The notes: generated by a model not told the origin, from the letters alone. Numbered from the stretch's first letter, positions 1-8,104 are shown. The stretch: DNA of 64,000 nt from Bacillus infantis (GCF_020171945.1 NZ_JAIVAP010000018.1:25521-89520), one strand, 5' to 3'. A program made the numbers and translations.

Positions 1-1132
1 GGTTCAGAGCCTGTACAACAAATAAGAGGACAACAATGATCTGGGCAATATAGCCAAACAGCTGGGAAATCCCGCTTTTTGCAGCCCCGGGTTTATTTTT
101 CCTGAATCCAATGCTATTAAAATATGAGTCTGCGCCGATTCGTTCAAGAAGGCCGGCAACCATCTGCCTGACCCATTTTCCGAGCCAGATGCCCGCAAGG
201 ATAAAGGCGATGGCGACAATGATATTCGGGATCATGGTGAGGACATCGTTCAGCATGGCAATCGCAGGCTGTGATATTCCTTCCAGATCCAATTCTTCGA
301 GAGCCGCGATTACGACCGGGATCATAATGAAGACAAAAACGATATAGCCGGCAACAGATGAAAGGGTGGTCCCATCAAACAGCTTGGACAGGCCGAAACG
401 CCCGACAAGCTTTTCCGTACCGATGCTCTGCAGGAAGCTCGTGACAATATCACGGACCAGCTTGGCGATGAACCAGCCGATAAACAGAATAAGGGCAGCG
501 GCAAGGAGTTTAGGAAGGAAAGCCAGAATATCATTGAGCATGCTGGCAAACGGTCCGGAGACTCCCTCGAGGTTCAAGGCCGACAGCACGGCAGGAAGGG
601 AGATCAGCAGAACCAGATAGAATACGATATTGGCAGCTTTATCGACGATATTGGAGGAGTCGTGATCTCCTTTAATGAATTTATATTTGTTCAGTGTTTC
701 ATGGACGCGAAGCGTTCTGCCTCCACGCTTGATGAGAAACTTGAGGGCGGATGCCACCAGCCAGGCAACCAGCAGGATCAAAGCTGCCTTTAAAATGCTT
801 GGGATGGCACCTGTAATAGTCGAGAACATGCCTACTAGCGGAGTAGCCAGGAAGCTTAAGTTTAGGATATTGAAGAACCAAATAAAGACAAAAATGAGGA
901 TGAGAATATAAACGATTTTACTTATGATTTTCTCAGGGGAATACTTTCTGTTTCCCGACTCGGCAAACAGTTTGTTATCAAGATTGGTTTTGCGGAGGCC
1001 TTTCAGGACCGCCTTTTCAACCGCCTTTGCAATGATCCATCCCAACAGGAGGACGACTAATGCCAGCAAAAGGTCGGGAAGCTGGTTCAGATAGCCATTC
1101 CAGCCATTCCAAAATGCATAATTATTATCCAA
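1..1132 (-). CDS. Mechanosensitive-channel-like membrane protein with conserved TM-helix repeats (3' end cut by window)
   Basis: Reverse-strand reading frame open from a TTG at 1132 to the window edge, so at least 377 residues are seen and the C-terminus is missing. An AAGGAG lies nine bases upstream of the TTG (MDNNYAFWNGW...). The protein carries about four copies of a hydrophobic segment followed by a basic turn (LLLALVVLLLGWIIAKAV, then ILKAALILLVAWLVASAL, LLAAALILFIGWFIAKLV, NIIVAIAFILAGIWLGKWV), the pattern of the conserved TM-helix family related to MscS/CmpX-type channels. It probably sits in the cytoplasmic membrane and responds to tension or osmotic stress, but whether a true MscS beta domain follows cannot be seen. 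It is divergent from the ECF sigma gene. Family confidence is good, function inferred. Confidence 0.75.
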   Translation of the reverse strand, partial: MDNNYAFWNGWNGYLNQLPDLLLALVVLLLGWIIAKAVEKAVLKGLRKTNLDNKLFAESGNRKYSPEKIISKIVYILILIFVFIWFFNILNLSFLATPLVGMFSTITGAIPSILKAALILLVAWLVASALKFLIKRGGRTLRVHETLNKYKFIKGDHDSSNIVDKAANIVFYLVLLISLPAVLSALNLEGVSGPFASMLNDILAFLPKLLAAALILFIGWFIAKLVRDIVTSFLQSIGTEKLVGRFGLSKLFDGTTLSSVAGYIVFVFIMIPVVIAALEELDLEGISQPAIAMLNDVLTMIPNIIVAIAFILAGIWLGKWVRQMVAGLLERIGADSYFNSIGFRKNKPGAAKSGISQLFGYIAQIIVVLLFVVQALN

Positions 1133-1230
1133 CTAGATCCACTCCTTAACATAGATATTTACATTTACCCAGTGAGTTAGCAGATAAACAGGCTGCAGGC
1201 AGCCGAATTGGAAAATAAAGTTTGGAAAAG

Positions 1231-1256
1231 CAAAACCTTTTTCCTGCGAAGCAGTC
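1231..1256 (+). promoter_or_regulatory. Possible ECF-type autoregulatory promoter
   Basis: An AAAACC element at 1232-1237 is followed about 17 bases later by CAGTC, resembling the AAC / CGTC layout of ECF sigma promoters, just upstream of the ECF sigma gene at 1293. ECF sigma factors often transcribe their own operon. The -10 match is imperfect, so this is tentative. Confidence 0.3.
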
Positions 1257-1292
1257 TAATATTCAGGAAAACAAGAGGGGGATCGATCAGCC

Positions 1293-1808
1293 TTGGAGAA
1301 TATTGTCCGCAAAGCCATAAAAGGGGATGATGAAGCTTTTCTTGATATCATCCGTTCCTGCAAGGCGGATTTGTATAAAACCGCACTTGCCTATATGCGA
1401 AATGAGGAAGAAGCTCTTGAGGCCGTGCAGGAAGTAACCTTCCGGGCTTACAGGAGCATAAAAGATCTGAAGCAGCCTGCCTATTTCAAGACATGGATCA
1501 TCCGTATCATGATCCATTACTGCTGCGACAGGCTCAAGAAGCAACACAGGCTCGTATATAATGAACAGCTGCTCCTCGCAGCGGGCGGGGAAGAGGATAC
1601 TCTTCTATTCGAGGTCCAGGATGCGATGGAGGCGCTCGATGACCGCTCCCGTGAACTGCTGACGCTAAAATACTTCCACGATCTTAAAATCAAGGAAGTG
1701 GCTGCCCTGTACAACCGTCCGGAAGGAACCGTGAAAACATGGCTCAATAAAGCGTTAAAGTCATTAAGAGAGAAGCTCAAGGAAAGCGGGGGGAAGATGG
1801 ATGTTTGA
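1293..1808 (+). CDS. ECF-type RNA polymerase sigma factor
   Basis: 171-residue sigma-70 family protein of extracytoplasmic-function size. Region 2 spans roughly residues 10-75 (DLYKTALAYMRNEEEALEAV, FKTWIIRIMIHYCCDRLKK) and region 4 roughly 115-165 (LLTLKYFHDLKIKEVAALYN then GTVKTWLNKALKSLREKL, the -35 recognition helix-turn-helix). The start is TTG at 1293 with AGAGGGGG about a dozen bases upstream. Its stop overlaps the start of the following DUF4179 membrane protein by 8 bp, the usual sigma/anti-sigma coupling. It presumably directs a small regulon, including itself, when the partner is inactivated. The inducing signal is unknown. Confidence 0.88.
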   Translation: MENIVRKAIKGDDEAFLDIIRSCKADLYKTALAYMRNEEEALEAVQEVTFRAYRSIKDLKQPAYFKTWIIRIMIHYCCDRLKKQHRLVYNEQLLLAAGGEEDTLLFEVQDAMEALDDRSRELLTLKYFHDLKIKEVAALYNRPEGTVKTWLNKALKSLREKLKESGGKMDV

Positions 1809-3126
1809 AAAGGAAGAAAAAAAGCTTGAAGCCATACGAGAGCGGTATCAGGAATTTCCTGTGCCGGATGAACGGCTGGAGGAAGCTATCATGAAAGGGT
1901 TCCAGCAAGCCAAAGCGGCTTCCCCGAAGAAGCGGTTCATCAAAAGGAGCTGGCTGCCCGGGATTGCGGCCGCCCTGCTATTGCTCGGATTTTTGACCAG
2001 CATCAGAGTTTCCCCGGCCTTTGCCCACTATGTCGCAGAAATGCCGGGTATGGAAAAGCTGGTAGATCTCATCCGGTATGACAAGGGCTGGATATCCGCC
2101 GTGGAGAATGACTATATGCAGCCGCTCGGCATATCCCAGGAGAAAAACGGGGTCCGGGTCACTCTTGATGGTGCTATACGGGATGAGCGGGGGCTGGTGG
2201 TATTTTACACAGTTGAGTCAGAGGAGAAGCAGGTGCTTCAAACGGAGAGGATTATTTTAACTGATGCAGATGGCAATGAGCTTCCGCCGGGAGCTACTAG
2301 TTATGGAGGTGCTAGTTATACTGAGGAGCCAGTTAAATCTGTAAATGATTCAATAGATTACTTTGCTATTGAACCTTTAAAAGCGACTGAATTCAAGATA
2401 GAGGTGAAAATTAAAACAGAGAAGGGGCTTGAAACATTTGAAATGGCTTTCTCTGTGGAAAATTTAAAAGCGAATAAGAAGGTGTATACGCTAAACAAGA
2501 CCGTATCTATTAAAGGTCAGAAAATCACCTTCAAGAATGTAACTATCTATCCATTGCGCGCAGCTGTACATGTGACATTTGATCCGGAAAATAACAAGAA
2601 GATCTTTAATTTGGACGATCTGAGGCTTGTTGATGAAAACGGAGAAGTTTGGTCAGGGATTGTAAACGGAGCAACAGCAAGCAGTTTAGCTGAAAACGAG
2701 GAGATTTTCTATTTGCAGAGCAATTATTTTAAAGAGCCGAAGGAGCTGTATCTGACACTAAATAAAGTAATGGCTGTAGATAAAGAGGATACAGAAGTGG
2801 TTATTAATACGGAAACAAAACAAATTCTGAAGCAGCCAGTAGGTGAAAAATTGTCAGGAGTGGAGTTGGAAGGGAGAAATCTATCCGTGCAGGTTCGCGC
2901 CGGCCAAGATTACCATCATCAGCTTTTCCTAACTGCTAAAGATGCTGAAGGTAGAGATCTAAGCAACGGCGGCTCATTCTTCCATACCAGCGGAGACGGT
3001 GTATACCAGGAATATGGGCTGATGCTATCTGAGGCGGATCCGCTCAAATATAAAAATCCAATCACTCTTAAACTAGGAGCGTTTCCTGCCTGGATTAAGG
3101 GGGATATAAAGCTGCCACTGAAATAG
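1801..3126 (+). CDS. DUF4179-type membrane protein, probable anti-sigma factor
   Basis: 441 residues: a charged cytoplasmic N-terminus of about 45 residues, one membrane helix (WLPGIAAALLLLGFLTSI) followed by a conserved VSPAFA stretch, then a large extracellular beta-rich domain. This matches DUF4179/DUF5643 proteins that are habitually co-transcribed with ECF sigma factors, so an anti-sigma role for the sigma encoded at 1293 is inferred from layout and the 8-bp overlap. The middle of the gene (about 2230-2860) is visibly richer in A/T and uses more AAA/ATT/TTA codons than either end, which may mark a recombined or fast-evolving sensor domain. A terminator follows at 3228. Confidence 0.75.
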   Translation: MFEKEEKKLEAIRERYQEFPVPDERLEEAIMKGFQQAKAASPKKRFIKRSWLPGIAAALLLLGFLTSIRVSPAFAHYVAEMPGMEKLVDLIRYDKGWISAVENDYMQPLGISQEKNGVRVTLDGAIRDERGLVVFYTVESEEKQVLQTERIILTDADGNELPPGATSYGGASYTEEPVKSVNDSIDYFAIEPLKATEFKIEVKIKTEKGLETFEMAFSVENLKANKKVYTLNKTVSIKGQKITFKNVTIYPLRAAVHVTFDPENNKKIFNLDDLRLVDENGEVWSGIVNGATASSLAENEEIFYLQSNYFKEPKELYLTLNKVMAVDKEDTEVVINTETKQILKQPVGEKLSGVELEGRNLSVQVRAGQDYHHQLFLTAKDAEGRDLSNGGSFFHTSGDGVYQEYGLMLSEADPLKYKNPITLKLGAFPAWIKGDIKLPLK

Positions 3127-3227
3127 GAAATGTGAGATCTGGAGATTTTCAATAATCGGGTCGGACAACAACAGGCAAGCCTTGTCTGTTCTATATGGGA
3201 CCATTTATGAAACGAAGAATTTGTTAG

Positions 3228-3266
3228 AACCAGGCCGAAATGAAGTAATGCGGCCTGGTTTTACTT
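3228..3266 (+). terminator. Rho-independent terminator after the ECF/DUF4179 operon
   Basis: Inverted repeat AACCAGGCCG ... CGGCCTGGTT with a loop of about 13 bases, followed by TTTAC. Confidence 0.7.
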
Positions 3267-3341
3267 ATGACCTAAGTCAGTTGCGGTTAAAATGTCGTTT
3301 TTACTAAGGCCAATGCTTCACCAGTTCATATTGTCAAACAC

Positions 3342-3508
3342 CTGAAAAACCGCCTCCGCATTTCGTCTCTAGCCCCTCGAGTCATAAGCCACTCCTGAAT
3401 TGAAGGCAAAGAACGCCTTCTATCCAGGAGCGTCTTATGCTGGGGCCCGCAAGACGTGGCGCCTGTAGCCTGCGTTCCTTAATCTGAGCAAGCTCCCCCC
3501 CCCGCATT
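3342..3508. repeat. Bacillaceae intergenic repeat, family I (copy 1)
   Basis: Contains CTAGCCCCTCGAGTCATAAG, a central hairpin with GGCAAAGAACGCC inside a larger CTCCTG...CAGGAG stem, then GCGTCTTATGCT and a terminal CCGCATTTCG. The same ends and the same layout occur at 51786-52089, and the distal part (GACGTGGCG...CTGCGTTCCTTAA) is shared with 59511-59606. CCGCATTTCG occurs both before and after the element. A run of C residues at 3494-3503 sits just before the terminal box. It directly abuts the stop codon of the Ktr gene. No coding potential is credible. Confidence 0.75.
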
Positions 3509-3511
3509 TCG

Positions 3512-4831
3512 TTACCCCAACAAAACATCCTCACCCGGATACCGAATTTTCTCCGGTTTTTGTTTGGCGAAGGAGAAGGCGAGTGTGAGCGGGCCGAGTT
3601 TGCCCAGGAACATGATAAAGATAATGATTTCTTTTCCAATTCCGGACAGGTCGGCGGTGATGCCCATGGAGAGGCCGACAGTTCCAAAGGCGGATACGAC
3701 TTCAAATATGATTTTAATAAAAGGCAGATCTTCCGTAATGCTAAGGACAAAGATGGCGATAAAGATAAACAGGATAGAAATCATCGAGATGGCCAATGCT
3801 TTTGTCAGATAGTTGACGCTGATAGTTCGGCGGAAAATGACAATGTCCTTTTTGCCGCGTATAAATGTGATGACAGCCATGATAATGATGATAAAGGTCG
3901 TCAGTTTAATTCCGCCGCCGGTGGATGCGCTCCCCGCGCCCACAAACATTAACAGCAGCATATACAGGACGGTTGTATCCTCAAGCCCGCCGATGTCAAC
4001 GGAATTGAACCCGGCTGTTCTGGGCGATACAGCCTGAAAATAGGATGCCCAAAGCTTTTCCCAGCTGGTCAGATGGGCGAGGGTCTGCGGATTATTGTAT
4101 TCAAGATAAAAGATGATGGCCATTGACACGATATTGACTGCAAAGGTGCCCACAATCATCATTTTGGAATGGAGCGACAGCCTTCTGAATTGCTTTGATT
4201 TCCACAAATCGGCCAGTACGGTAAATCCAAGGCCCCCGATGATGAAGAGCATAGAAATCACAATATTGATGACAGGGTCGCCGACAAATTGGCTCAGGCC
4301 ATCCGGCCAGAGCTGGAAGCCGGCATTATTGAAGGCAGAAACAGAGTGGAAGAGGCTGTAATAGAAGCCATCCCACCATCCGTACTGCGGAACCCATCTC
4401 AGGCAGAGAAAGAACACAGCGATGGCCTCGATTGTAAAGGAAAAAATAAACAGATAGCGCACGAGTCGGATGACCCCGCCGACCGACGTCTGGTTCAAAG
4501 CCTGCTGCAGGACGAGACGCTCCTTGAACCCGATTTTCCTTCCGAGCATCAAGTAAATCAGCACAGCGAAGGACATGATGCCAAGACCTCCAAGCTGGAT
4601 AAGGCACATGATGACAGTCTGGCCGAATAGAGTATAGGTTGATGCGGTATCAGCCACTGTCAGCCCTGTCACGGTCATAGCCGAGGTGGCTGTGAACAAG
4701 GCATCGATCCAGGAGACGTCTTGGACTGTTGAAAAGGGTAGCTTGAGCAATGCTGCCCCCAGCAGGATGAAAAACAAAAATATAAAGGTCAAAAGCTGGG
4801 GCGGCGTGACATTCAGGTACTTTCGCTTCAT
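3512..4831 (-). CDS. Potassium uptake channel subunit, KtrB/KtrD family
   Basis: 439-residue TrkH/KtrB-type protein. The four pore repeats with their filter glycines are visible: SAMTVTGLTV, SAFNNAGFQL, SPRTAGFNS and SAFGTVGLS, separated by membrane helices. It forms the membrane translocating dimer of a Ktr system for K+ uptake and needs a cytoplasmic RCK ring (KtrA or KtrC). No such gene is adjacent, so it may pair with an unlinked subunit as KtrD does in B. subtilis, although the C-terminal KIRYPGEDVLLG recalls KtrB. ATG start at 4831 has AGGAGCTC upstream. Expression is governed by the c-di-AMP riboswitch and terminator at 4888-5090, consistent with c-di-AMP switching off K+ import. Confidence 0.92.
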   Translation of the reverse strand: MKRKYLNVTPPQLLTFIFLFFILLGAALLKLPFSTVQDVSWIDALFTATSAMTVTGLTVADTASTYTLFGQTVIMCLIQLGGLGIMSFAVLIYLMLGRKIGFKERLVLQQALNQTSVGGVIRLVRYLFIFSFTIEAIAVFFLCLRWVPQYGWWDGFYYSLFHSVSAFNNAGFQLWPDGLSQFVGDPVINIVISMLFIIGGLGFTVLADLWKSKQFRRLSLHSKMMIVGTFAVNIVSMAIIFYLEYNNPQTLAHLTSWEKLWASYFQAVSPRTAGFNSVDIGGLEDTTVLYMLLLMFVGAGSASTGGGIKLTTFIIIIMAVITFIRGKKDIVIFRRTISVNYLTKALAISMISILFIFIAIFVLSITEDLPFIKIIFEVVSAFGTVGLSMGITADLSGIGKEIIIFIMFLGKLGPLTLAFSFAKQKPEKIRYPGEDVLLG

Positions 4832-4887
4832 GATCGGTAGAGCTCCTTTTTCCTCAGATGGTGAAAAGTAAATTTATTTTTGGCCAT

Positions 4888-4922
4888 AAAAAAACCATTC
4901 TTATCCACGGAAAAGAATGGTC
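4888..4922 (-). terminator. Riboswitch-controlled terminator upstream of the Ktr gene
   Basis: Read on the reverse strand: ACCATTCTT, a loop of about 11 bases, AAGAATGGT, then TTTTTTT. It lies between the c-di-AMP aptamer and the Ktr start codon, so ligand binding probably favours termination. Confidence 0.85.
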
Positions 4923-4929
4923 AATATGT

Positions 4930-5090
4930 CTATTGGCCTTTCTCTCAATATGCTTACGGAGTTAGCTGCCGGATTAGGAATTGAGAGCTTCCTTCCTGGC
5001 CTGCGCCAGGATTCACCCCGGGCAGGCGCAAACAGCCTCCTGCCATATTGGTTCCCCCGTTCTTAACATAAGATTCAGCAAAGGTATGAA
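4930..5090 (-). promoter_or_regulatory. c-di-AMP riboswitch (ydaO-yuaA type)
   Basis: On the reverse strand the aptamer landmarks appear in order: AACGGGGGAACCAA, GGGGTGAATCC, a variable arm, then CCGGCAGCTAACTCCGTAAGC. These are the signature blocks of the ydaO/yuaA element, a cyclic di-AMP sensor that turns off K+ and osmolyte import genes. A strong intrinsic terminator follows directly, then the Ktr gene. The 5' boundary is approximate. Confidence 0.9.
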
Positions 5091-5167
5091 ATTCAAGTTG
5101 ATTATAATCTATAAAATACTCCCGCTCATTCGCAAAGTCAATCAGGAAATTGTGAATTTTTCCTATT

Positions 5168-5192
5168 TAAAAAACCGTGCAGAGTGCACGGC
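5168..5192 (-). terminator. Terminator after the GNAT gene
   Basis: Reverse strand GCCGTGCA-CTC-TGCACGG followed by TTTTTT. Confidence 0.85.
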
Positions 5193-5202
5193 TTTGCCCG
5201 GT

Positions 5203-5760
5203 CTATTTTTCCTCCAGATGAATTCTTCGGTAATCTTCCTCCAGAATGCTCATCATAATGGAATCATGGTACTGGTGATCGTAAAATAAAGCCTCGCGCT
5301 GGACGCCTTCCTGCTTGAATCCAAGCTTCTCGTAGACATGGAGTGCCCGGTCATTATAGACAAAAACGTTCAGCTCGATCCTGTGCAGATTCAGCACACC
5401 GAAAGCATAGCCAAGCATGAGCTCCATTGCTTCGCTGCCGTAGCCGCGCCCCTGGTTCTCTTCCTCACTGATGTTCACACGGATATTGGCATTGCGGTTG
5501 GTGCTGTCTATATCCTGAAGGGCAATATCACCAATCACTTCATTCGTTCCATCAAGGACAATCAATAAGAGGATGGAAGATGAGTCCTCCGCTTTTTCTT
5601 TAATATAAGAGAAGATCTGGTCTTTTGAAAAGGCTTTTTTCAGACCGGTGAGCTTTCTTGACTGTTCATTATAGAGCAGTTTCACATATATATCCGTATC
5701 ATCAGTACTGATGGGCCGCAGATAAATCCGCTCTCCCTGCAGGAACCGTATTGCATCCAT
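5203..5760 (-). CDS. GNAT family N-acetyltransferase
   Basis: 185 residues from ATG 5760, which has AAGGAGGAG six bases upstream; a longer frame from 5802 lacks a ribosome site. The fold is RimJ/RimL-like: N-terminal RIYLRPISTDD, the acetyl-CoA loop NQGRGYGSEAMELMLGYAF near residues 108-126, and C-terminal NDRALHVYEKLGFKQEG. It transfers acetyl from acetyl-CoA to an amine; the family includes ribosomal-protein and polyamine acetyltransferases, and the substrate cannot be told from sequence. It is transcribed alone, with its own terminator. Confidence 0.88.
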   Translation of the reverse strand: MDAIRFLQGERIYLRPISTDDTDIYVKLLYNEQSRKLTGLKKAFSKDQIFSYIKEKAEDSSSILLLIVLDGTNEVIGDIALQDIDSTNRNANIRVNISEEENQGRGYGSEAMELMLGYAFGVLNLHRIELNVFVYNDRALHVYEKLGFKQEGVQREALFYDHQYHDSIMMSILEEDYRRIHLEEK

Positions 5761-5935
5761 TCGTACTCCTCCTTGTTTTCTCTTAAATACAATATAATCC
5801 AATCCAGCTCATATAAAAATAGATACTTTTTCCCTTTCATCAATTTATACATCAATAATAATTGAAACATCAAAAGTTGGGTAAATGTAAAATGTAATAG
5901 CAGTACACTGTTCGGAAAAGGGGGCCTTGGCCAGG

Positions 5936-6820
5936 ATGGAATTTAGAAAAGGTATGCTTGTTTACAATGGAAATGCCGGGCAAAAAAATATAGAAAAGTC
6001 GCTGGCAGCCTGTGTTCCGATTTTGTCTGCAGAACTGGATTCACTGGTTCTGCTGCCAACCAAAAGGGAAGGGCATGCAAGGGAGCTTTGCAGGGAATAT
6101 GGATCTGAAGTGGATGTTGTTTTCATCCTGGGCGGAGACGGGACGGTACACGAATGCATCAATGGATTGGCGCCGCTCGAGACCCGGCCGGCCATTGGCA
6201 TATTGCCTGGAGGTACTTGCAATGATTTTTCAAGAACATTGAACATCCCCCAGAATATCCGCAATGCGGCGCTTAGCATGGTTGCAGGAGAAATGAAGCC
6301 GGTTGACGTCATGCAGGCAAACGAGGATTATTTTCTCAATTTCTGGGGCATCGGCCTGGTGGCGGAAGCTTCGGAAAATATTAAGGCAACAGAAAAAAAA
6401 CTGTTCGGGCGGATCAGCTACTTCCTGAGTACCTTGAGGACGATTAAGGAAATGGAGCCATTCCATGCGTCTCTTATTGTTGATGGGACGGAGATAGAGG
6501 AGGATGCTGTCATGATTCTCCTGGCCAATGGCCATTATATAGGGACCAATGAACTGCCTTTCAGGAATCTCGATTATAATGACGGGCTGGCTGATATATT
6601 TATTGTGAAAGATGCCAATCTTGCTTTAATGAAAGAAGCACTTACAGAAGACAGCATAGAAGACAACGAGAACATCCTTCATTATAAAGGGAAGGAAATA
6701 CAAGTAAGGGCAGACAAGAGGATGGAGGCAGATATGGATGGAGAGGTGTATTCGGCGACTCCCTGCCAGATCCGCGTCCATCAGGCACATGTGCAAATGA
6801 TAAAGCCAGGGCAGCTCTAA
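5936..6820 (+). CDS. Diacylglycerol/lipid kinase family protein (YegS/DagK-like)
   Basis: About 294 residues. The diacylglycerol-kinase catalytic signature is clear: VFILGGDGTVHECINGL near residue 65 and IGILPGGTCNDFSRTL near 95, with LLANGHYIGTNELPF further on and a C-terminal DMDGEVYSATP. The enzyme phosphorylates a lipid alcohol with ATP at the membrane face; YtlR-like proteins of Bacillus are of this type. Start: ATG 5936 has an AAAGGGGG about 11 bases upstream; TTG 5927 in the same frame is an alternative with very short spacing. It is convergent with the next gene and overlaps it by 4 bp. Confidence 0.88.
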   Translation: MEFRKGMLVYNGNAGQKNIEKSLAACVPILSAELDSLVLLPTKREGHARELCREYGSEVDVVFILGGDGTVHECINGLAPLETRPAIGILPGGTCNDFSRTLNIPQNIRNAALSMVAGEMKPVDVMQANEDYFLNFWGIGLVAEASENIKATEKKLFGRISYFLSTLRTIKEMEPFHASLIVDGTEIEEDAVMILLANGHYIGTNELPFRNLDYNDGLADIFIVKDANLALMKEALTEDSIEDNENILHYKGKEIQVRADKRMEADMDGEVYSATPCQIRVHQAHVQMIKPGQL

Positions 6821-6836
6821 GGGCTGTCCTGGCTTA
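6803..6836. terminator. Hairpin across the convergent stops of the lipid kinase and VC0807-like genes
   Basis: GCCAGGGCAGC and GCTGTCCTGGC form an 11-bp near-perfect stem spanning both stop codons. The T-tract is weak, so it may work as a bidirectional terminator or only as an mRNA end. Confidence 0.5.
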
Positions 6837-7461
6837 TGGTTGTATCAGAAGGCTCGTTCAGCGCTCCTATTTCTTTCAGGATAAAATAAAAACCGCCTGC
6901 CGATACAATGGTAAAGCCCCAGTTCAGGATCTGCCTCAGCACGATTCCCTGGTCAAAGGCATCAACGCCGTATTTTCCAATGAGCCAGACCTTAATGGAG
7001 GCGAGAAGAATGAACTTCAGAGCAAAGCCCGCGGTAATCAGGCTGAAGATCATCAAGGATTTGCTTTTAAAGAAAACCTCCTTCATGCTGCCTCTGTCTT
7101 TTCCCTGTAATTCCATAAAATCGAGAGTGAAATAGAGGAAGACTGGCTTTTTCAGCACAATTGTCAACAAAAACAGGCAGCCCAGCACATAAGAGTAAAT
7201 CACATTATTCCAAAGAAGCTGAAGGGCTGACCCGGCAAGCACATCGATCATGGTGCCGATCACCAGGTTAGATAGAAGGAAGAGGCCGAATAAATTGACC
7301 TTTTTCAGCTGAAAGAAGCGGTACAGTGTATAGATGATGCCAGGTACAGATGACAGGATCATTGCCAAGTAATCACCGAGCATGTCCCGGCCGTAGTTCC
7401 AAACAACAAGAGGGAGCACAACATAAAAAAGAATGTCGAGCACCATTGAATTTTTCTGCAT
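6817..7461 (-). CDS. VC0807-like integral membrane protein
   Basis: 214 residues with about six membrane helices (for example MVLDILFYVVLPLVVW, MILSSVPGIIYTLYRFF, NLFGLFLLSNLVIGTMI, SYVLGCLFLLTIVLKK, SLMIFSLITAGFALKFI, WGFTIVSAGGFYFILKE). The arrangement resembles the VC0807/YciB-related membrane family, which lacks a defined activity. ATG start at 7461. It stands alone between the lipid kinase and dps and ends overlapping the former by 4 bp. Function is not known; assignment is by overall pattern only. Confidence 0.65.
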   Translation of the reverse strand: MQKNSMVLDILFYVVLPLVVWNYGRDMLGDYLAMILSSVPGIIYTLYRFFQLKKVNLFGLFLLSNLVIGTMIDVLAGSALQLLWNNVIYSYVLGCLFLLTIVLKKPVFLYFTLDFMELQGKDRGSMKEVFFKSKSLMIFSLITAGFALKFILLASIKVWLIGKYGVDAFDQGIVLRQILNWGFTIVSAGGFYFILKEIGALNEPSDTTISQDSP

Positions 7462-7550
7462 TTATTTTGTTCCTGCCTTTACAAAAGATTTCCTGTCATA
7501 AATATTCCCCATAAAAACAAGAACTCCTTTATTTTCTTATAGGAGTATGC

Positions 7551-7578
7551 AAAAAAAGAGCCGCCGGGCTCTTTTTTT
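7551..7578. terminator. Terminator of dps
   Basis: AAAGAGCC-GCCG-GGCTCTTT flanked by an A-run and a T-run, so it can work in both directions. It overlaps the last two bases of dps. Confidence 0.85.
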
Positions 7579-8008
7579 ATGCTATGAAAGCTTTCAGCAT
7601 CCAGATTTTCTTTTCCAGATCTTCAATCAGTCCGATAGCAAGGTCTTCTGTGACCGGGTCGTTTTCTTCCTCGGCGAGTCCTGTCAATTCTTTTAGTTCC
7701 TTGCTGATCATGCTGTAGTCTGATATAAGGGAAGCGACCATCTCTTCTGCTGTTTCTTCGCTGCCGTTATCTGCGATGGACGCCTGCTCAAGGAATTGGC
7801 TCATGGCAGCAATCGGCTTTCCTCCTGCTGCCAATGTCCGTTCTGCAATTGTATCTACATTCGCCGCCGCTTCATTATAAAGCTCTTCGAATTTCCCGTG
7901 CAGGGTGAAAAATGCCGGTCCTTTTACAAACCAGTGAAAACGGTGAAGTTTTGTGTAAAGGACGCTCCAGTTGGCAATTTGTTTATTCAGGCTGTTTGTC
8001 AAAGTCAT
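7577..8008 (-). CDS. dps: Dps/MrgA family DNA-protecting ferritin-like protein
   Basis: 143 residues, typical Dps length. The ferroxidase region HRFHWFVKGPAFFTLHGKFEELYNE (split: HRFHWFVKGPAFF then LHGKFEELYNE) near residues 22-47 and NVDTIAERTLAAGGKP follow the family pattern. Dps forms dodecamers that oxidise and store Fe2+ using H2O2 and coat DNA during oxidative stress. Upstream, a perfect PerR box (TTATAATTATTATAA, 8075-8089) lies next to a good promoter, so peroxide induction through PerR is strongly suggested, as for B. subtilis mrgA. Confidence 0.92.
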   Translation of the reverse strand: MTLTNSLNKQIANWSVLYTKLHRFHWFVKGPAFFTLHGKFEELYNEAAANVDTIAERTLAAGGKPIAAMSQFLEQASIADNGSEETAEEMVASLISDYSMISKELKELTGLAEEENDPVTEDLAIGLIEDLEKKIWMLKAFIA

Positions 8009-8039
8009 AAATATTCCTCCTCGTTTTGTCTGTAGTTAT

Positions 8040-8067
8040 ATTATATCAAATATCACTTTATAATCAA
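8040..8067 (-). promoter_or_regulatory. Vegetative promoter of dps
   Basis: Reverse strand TTGATT, 16-bp spacer, TATAAT. The -10 lies about 32 bases upstream of the dps start codon. Confidence 0.65.
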
Positions 8068-8074
8068 TACTTAT

Positions 8075-8089
8075 TTATAATTATTATAA
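8075..8089. promoter_or_regulatory. PerR operator
   Basis: TTATAATTATTATAA exactly matches the 7-1-7 PerR box consensus TTATAATNATTATAA, immediately upstream of the dps -35 element. Confidence 0.85.
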
Positions 8090-8104
8090 ATAAAAAATAT
8101 GTAT

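Larger units (their letters stand above)
3127..3511. other. Intergenic region between DUF4179 gene and Ktr gene
   Basis: Holds the terminator at 3228-3266 and repeat family I copy 1. No credible gene was seen in it. Confidence 0.6.
4832..5202. other. Regulatory intergenic region upstream of the Ktr gene
   Basis: Filled by the Ktr leader (riboswitch and terminator) and, at its right end, the terminator of the acetyltransferase gene. Open frames here are shadows of the RNA structure. Confidence 0.7.

Noticed and set aside
3560..3952. 130-residue forward ORF
   Set aside because: Antisense to the Ktr membrane gene; composition is that of a shadow frame.
4981..5289. 102-residue forward ORF
   Set aside because: Shadow of the c-di-AMP riboswitch; no ribosome site.
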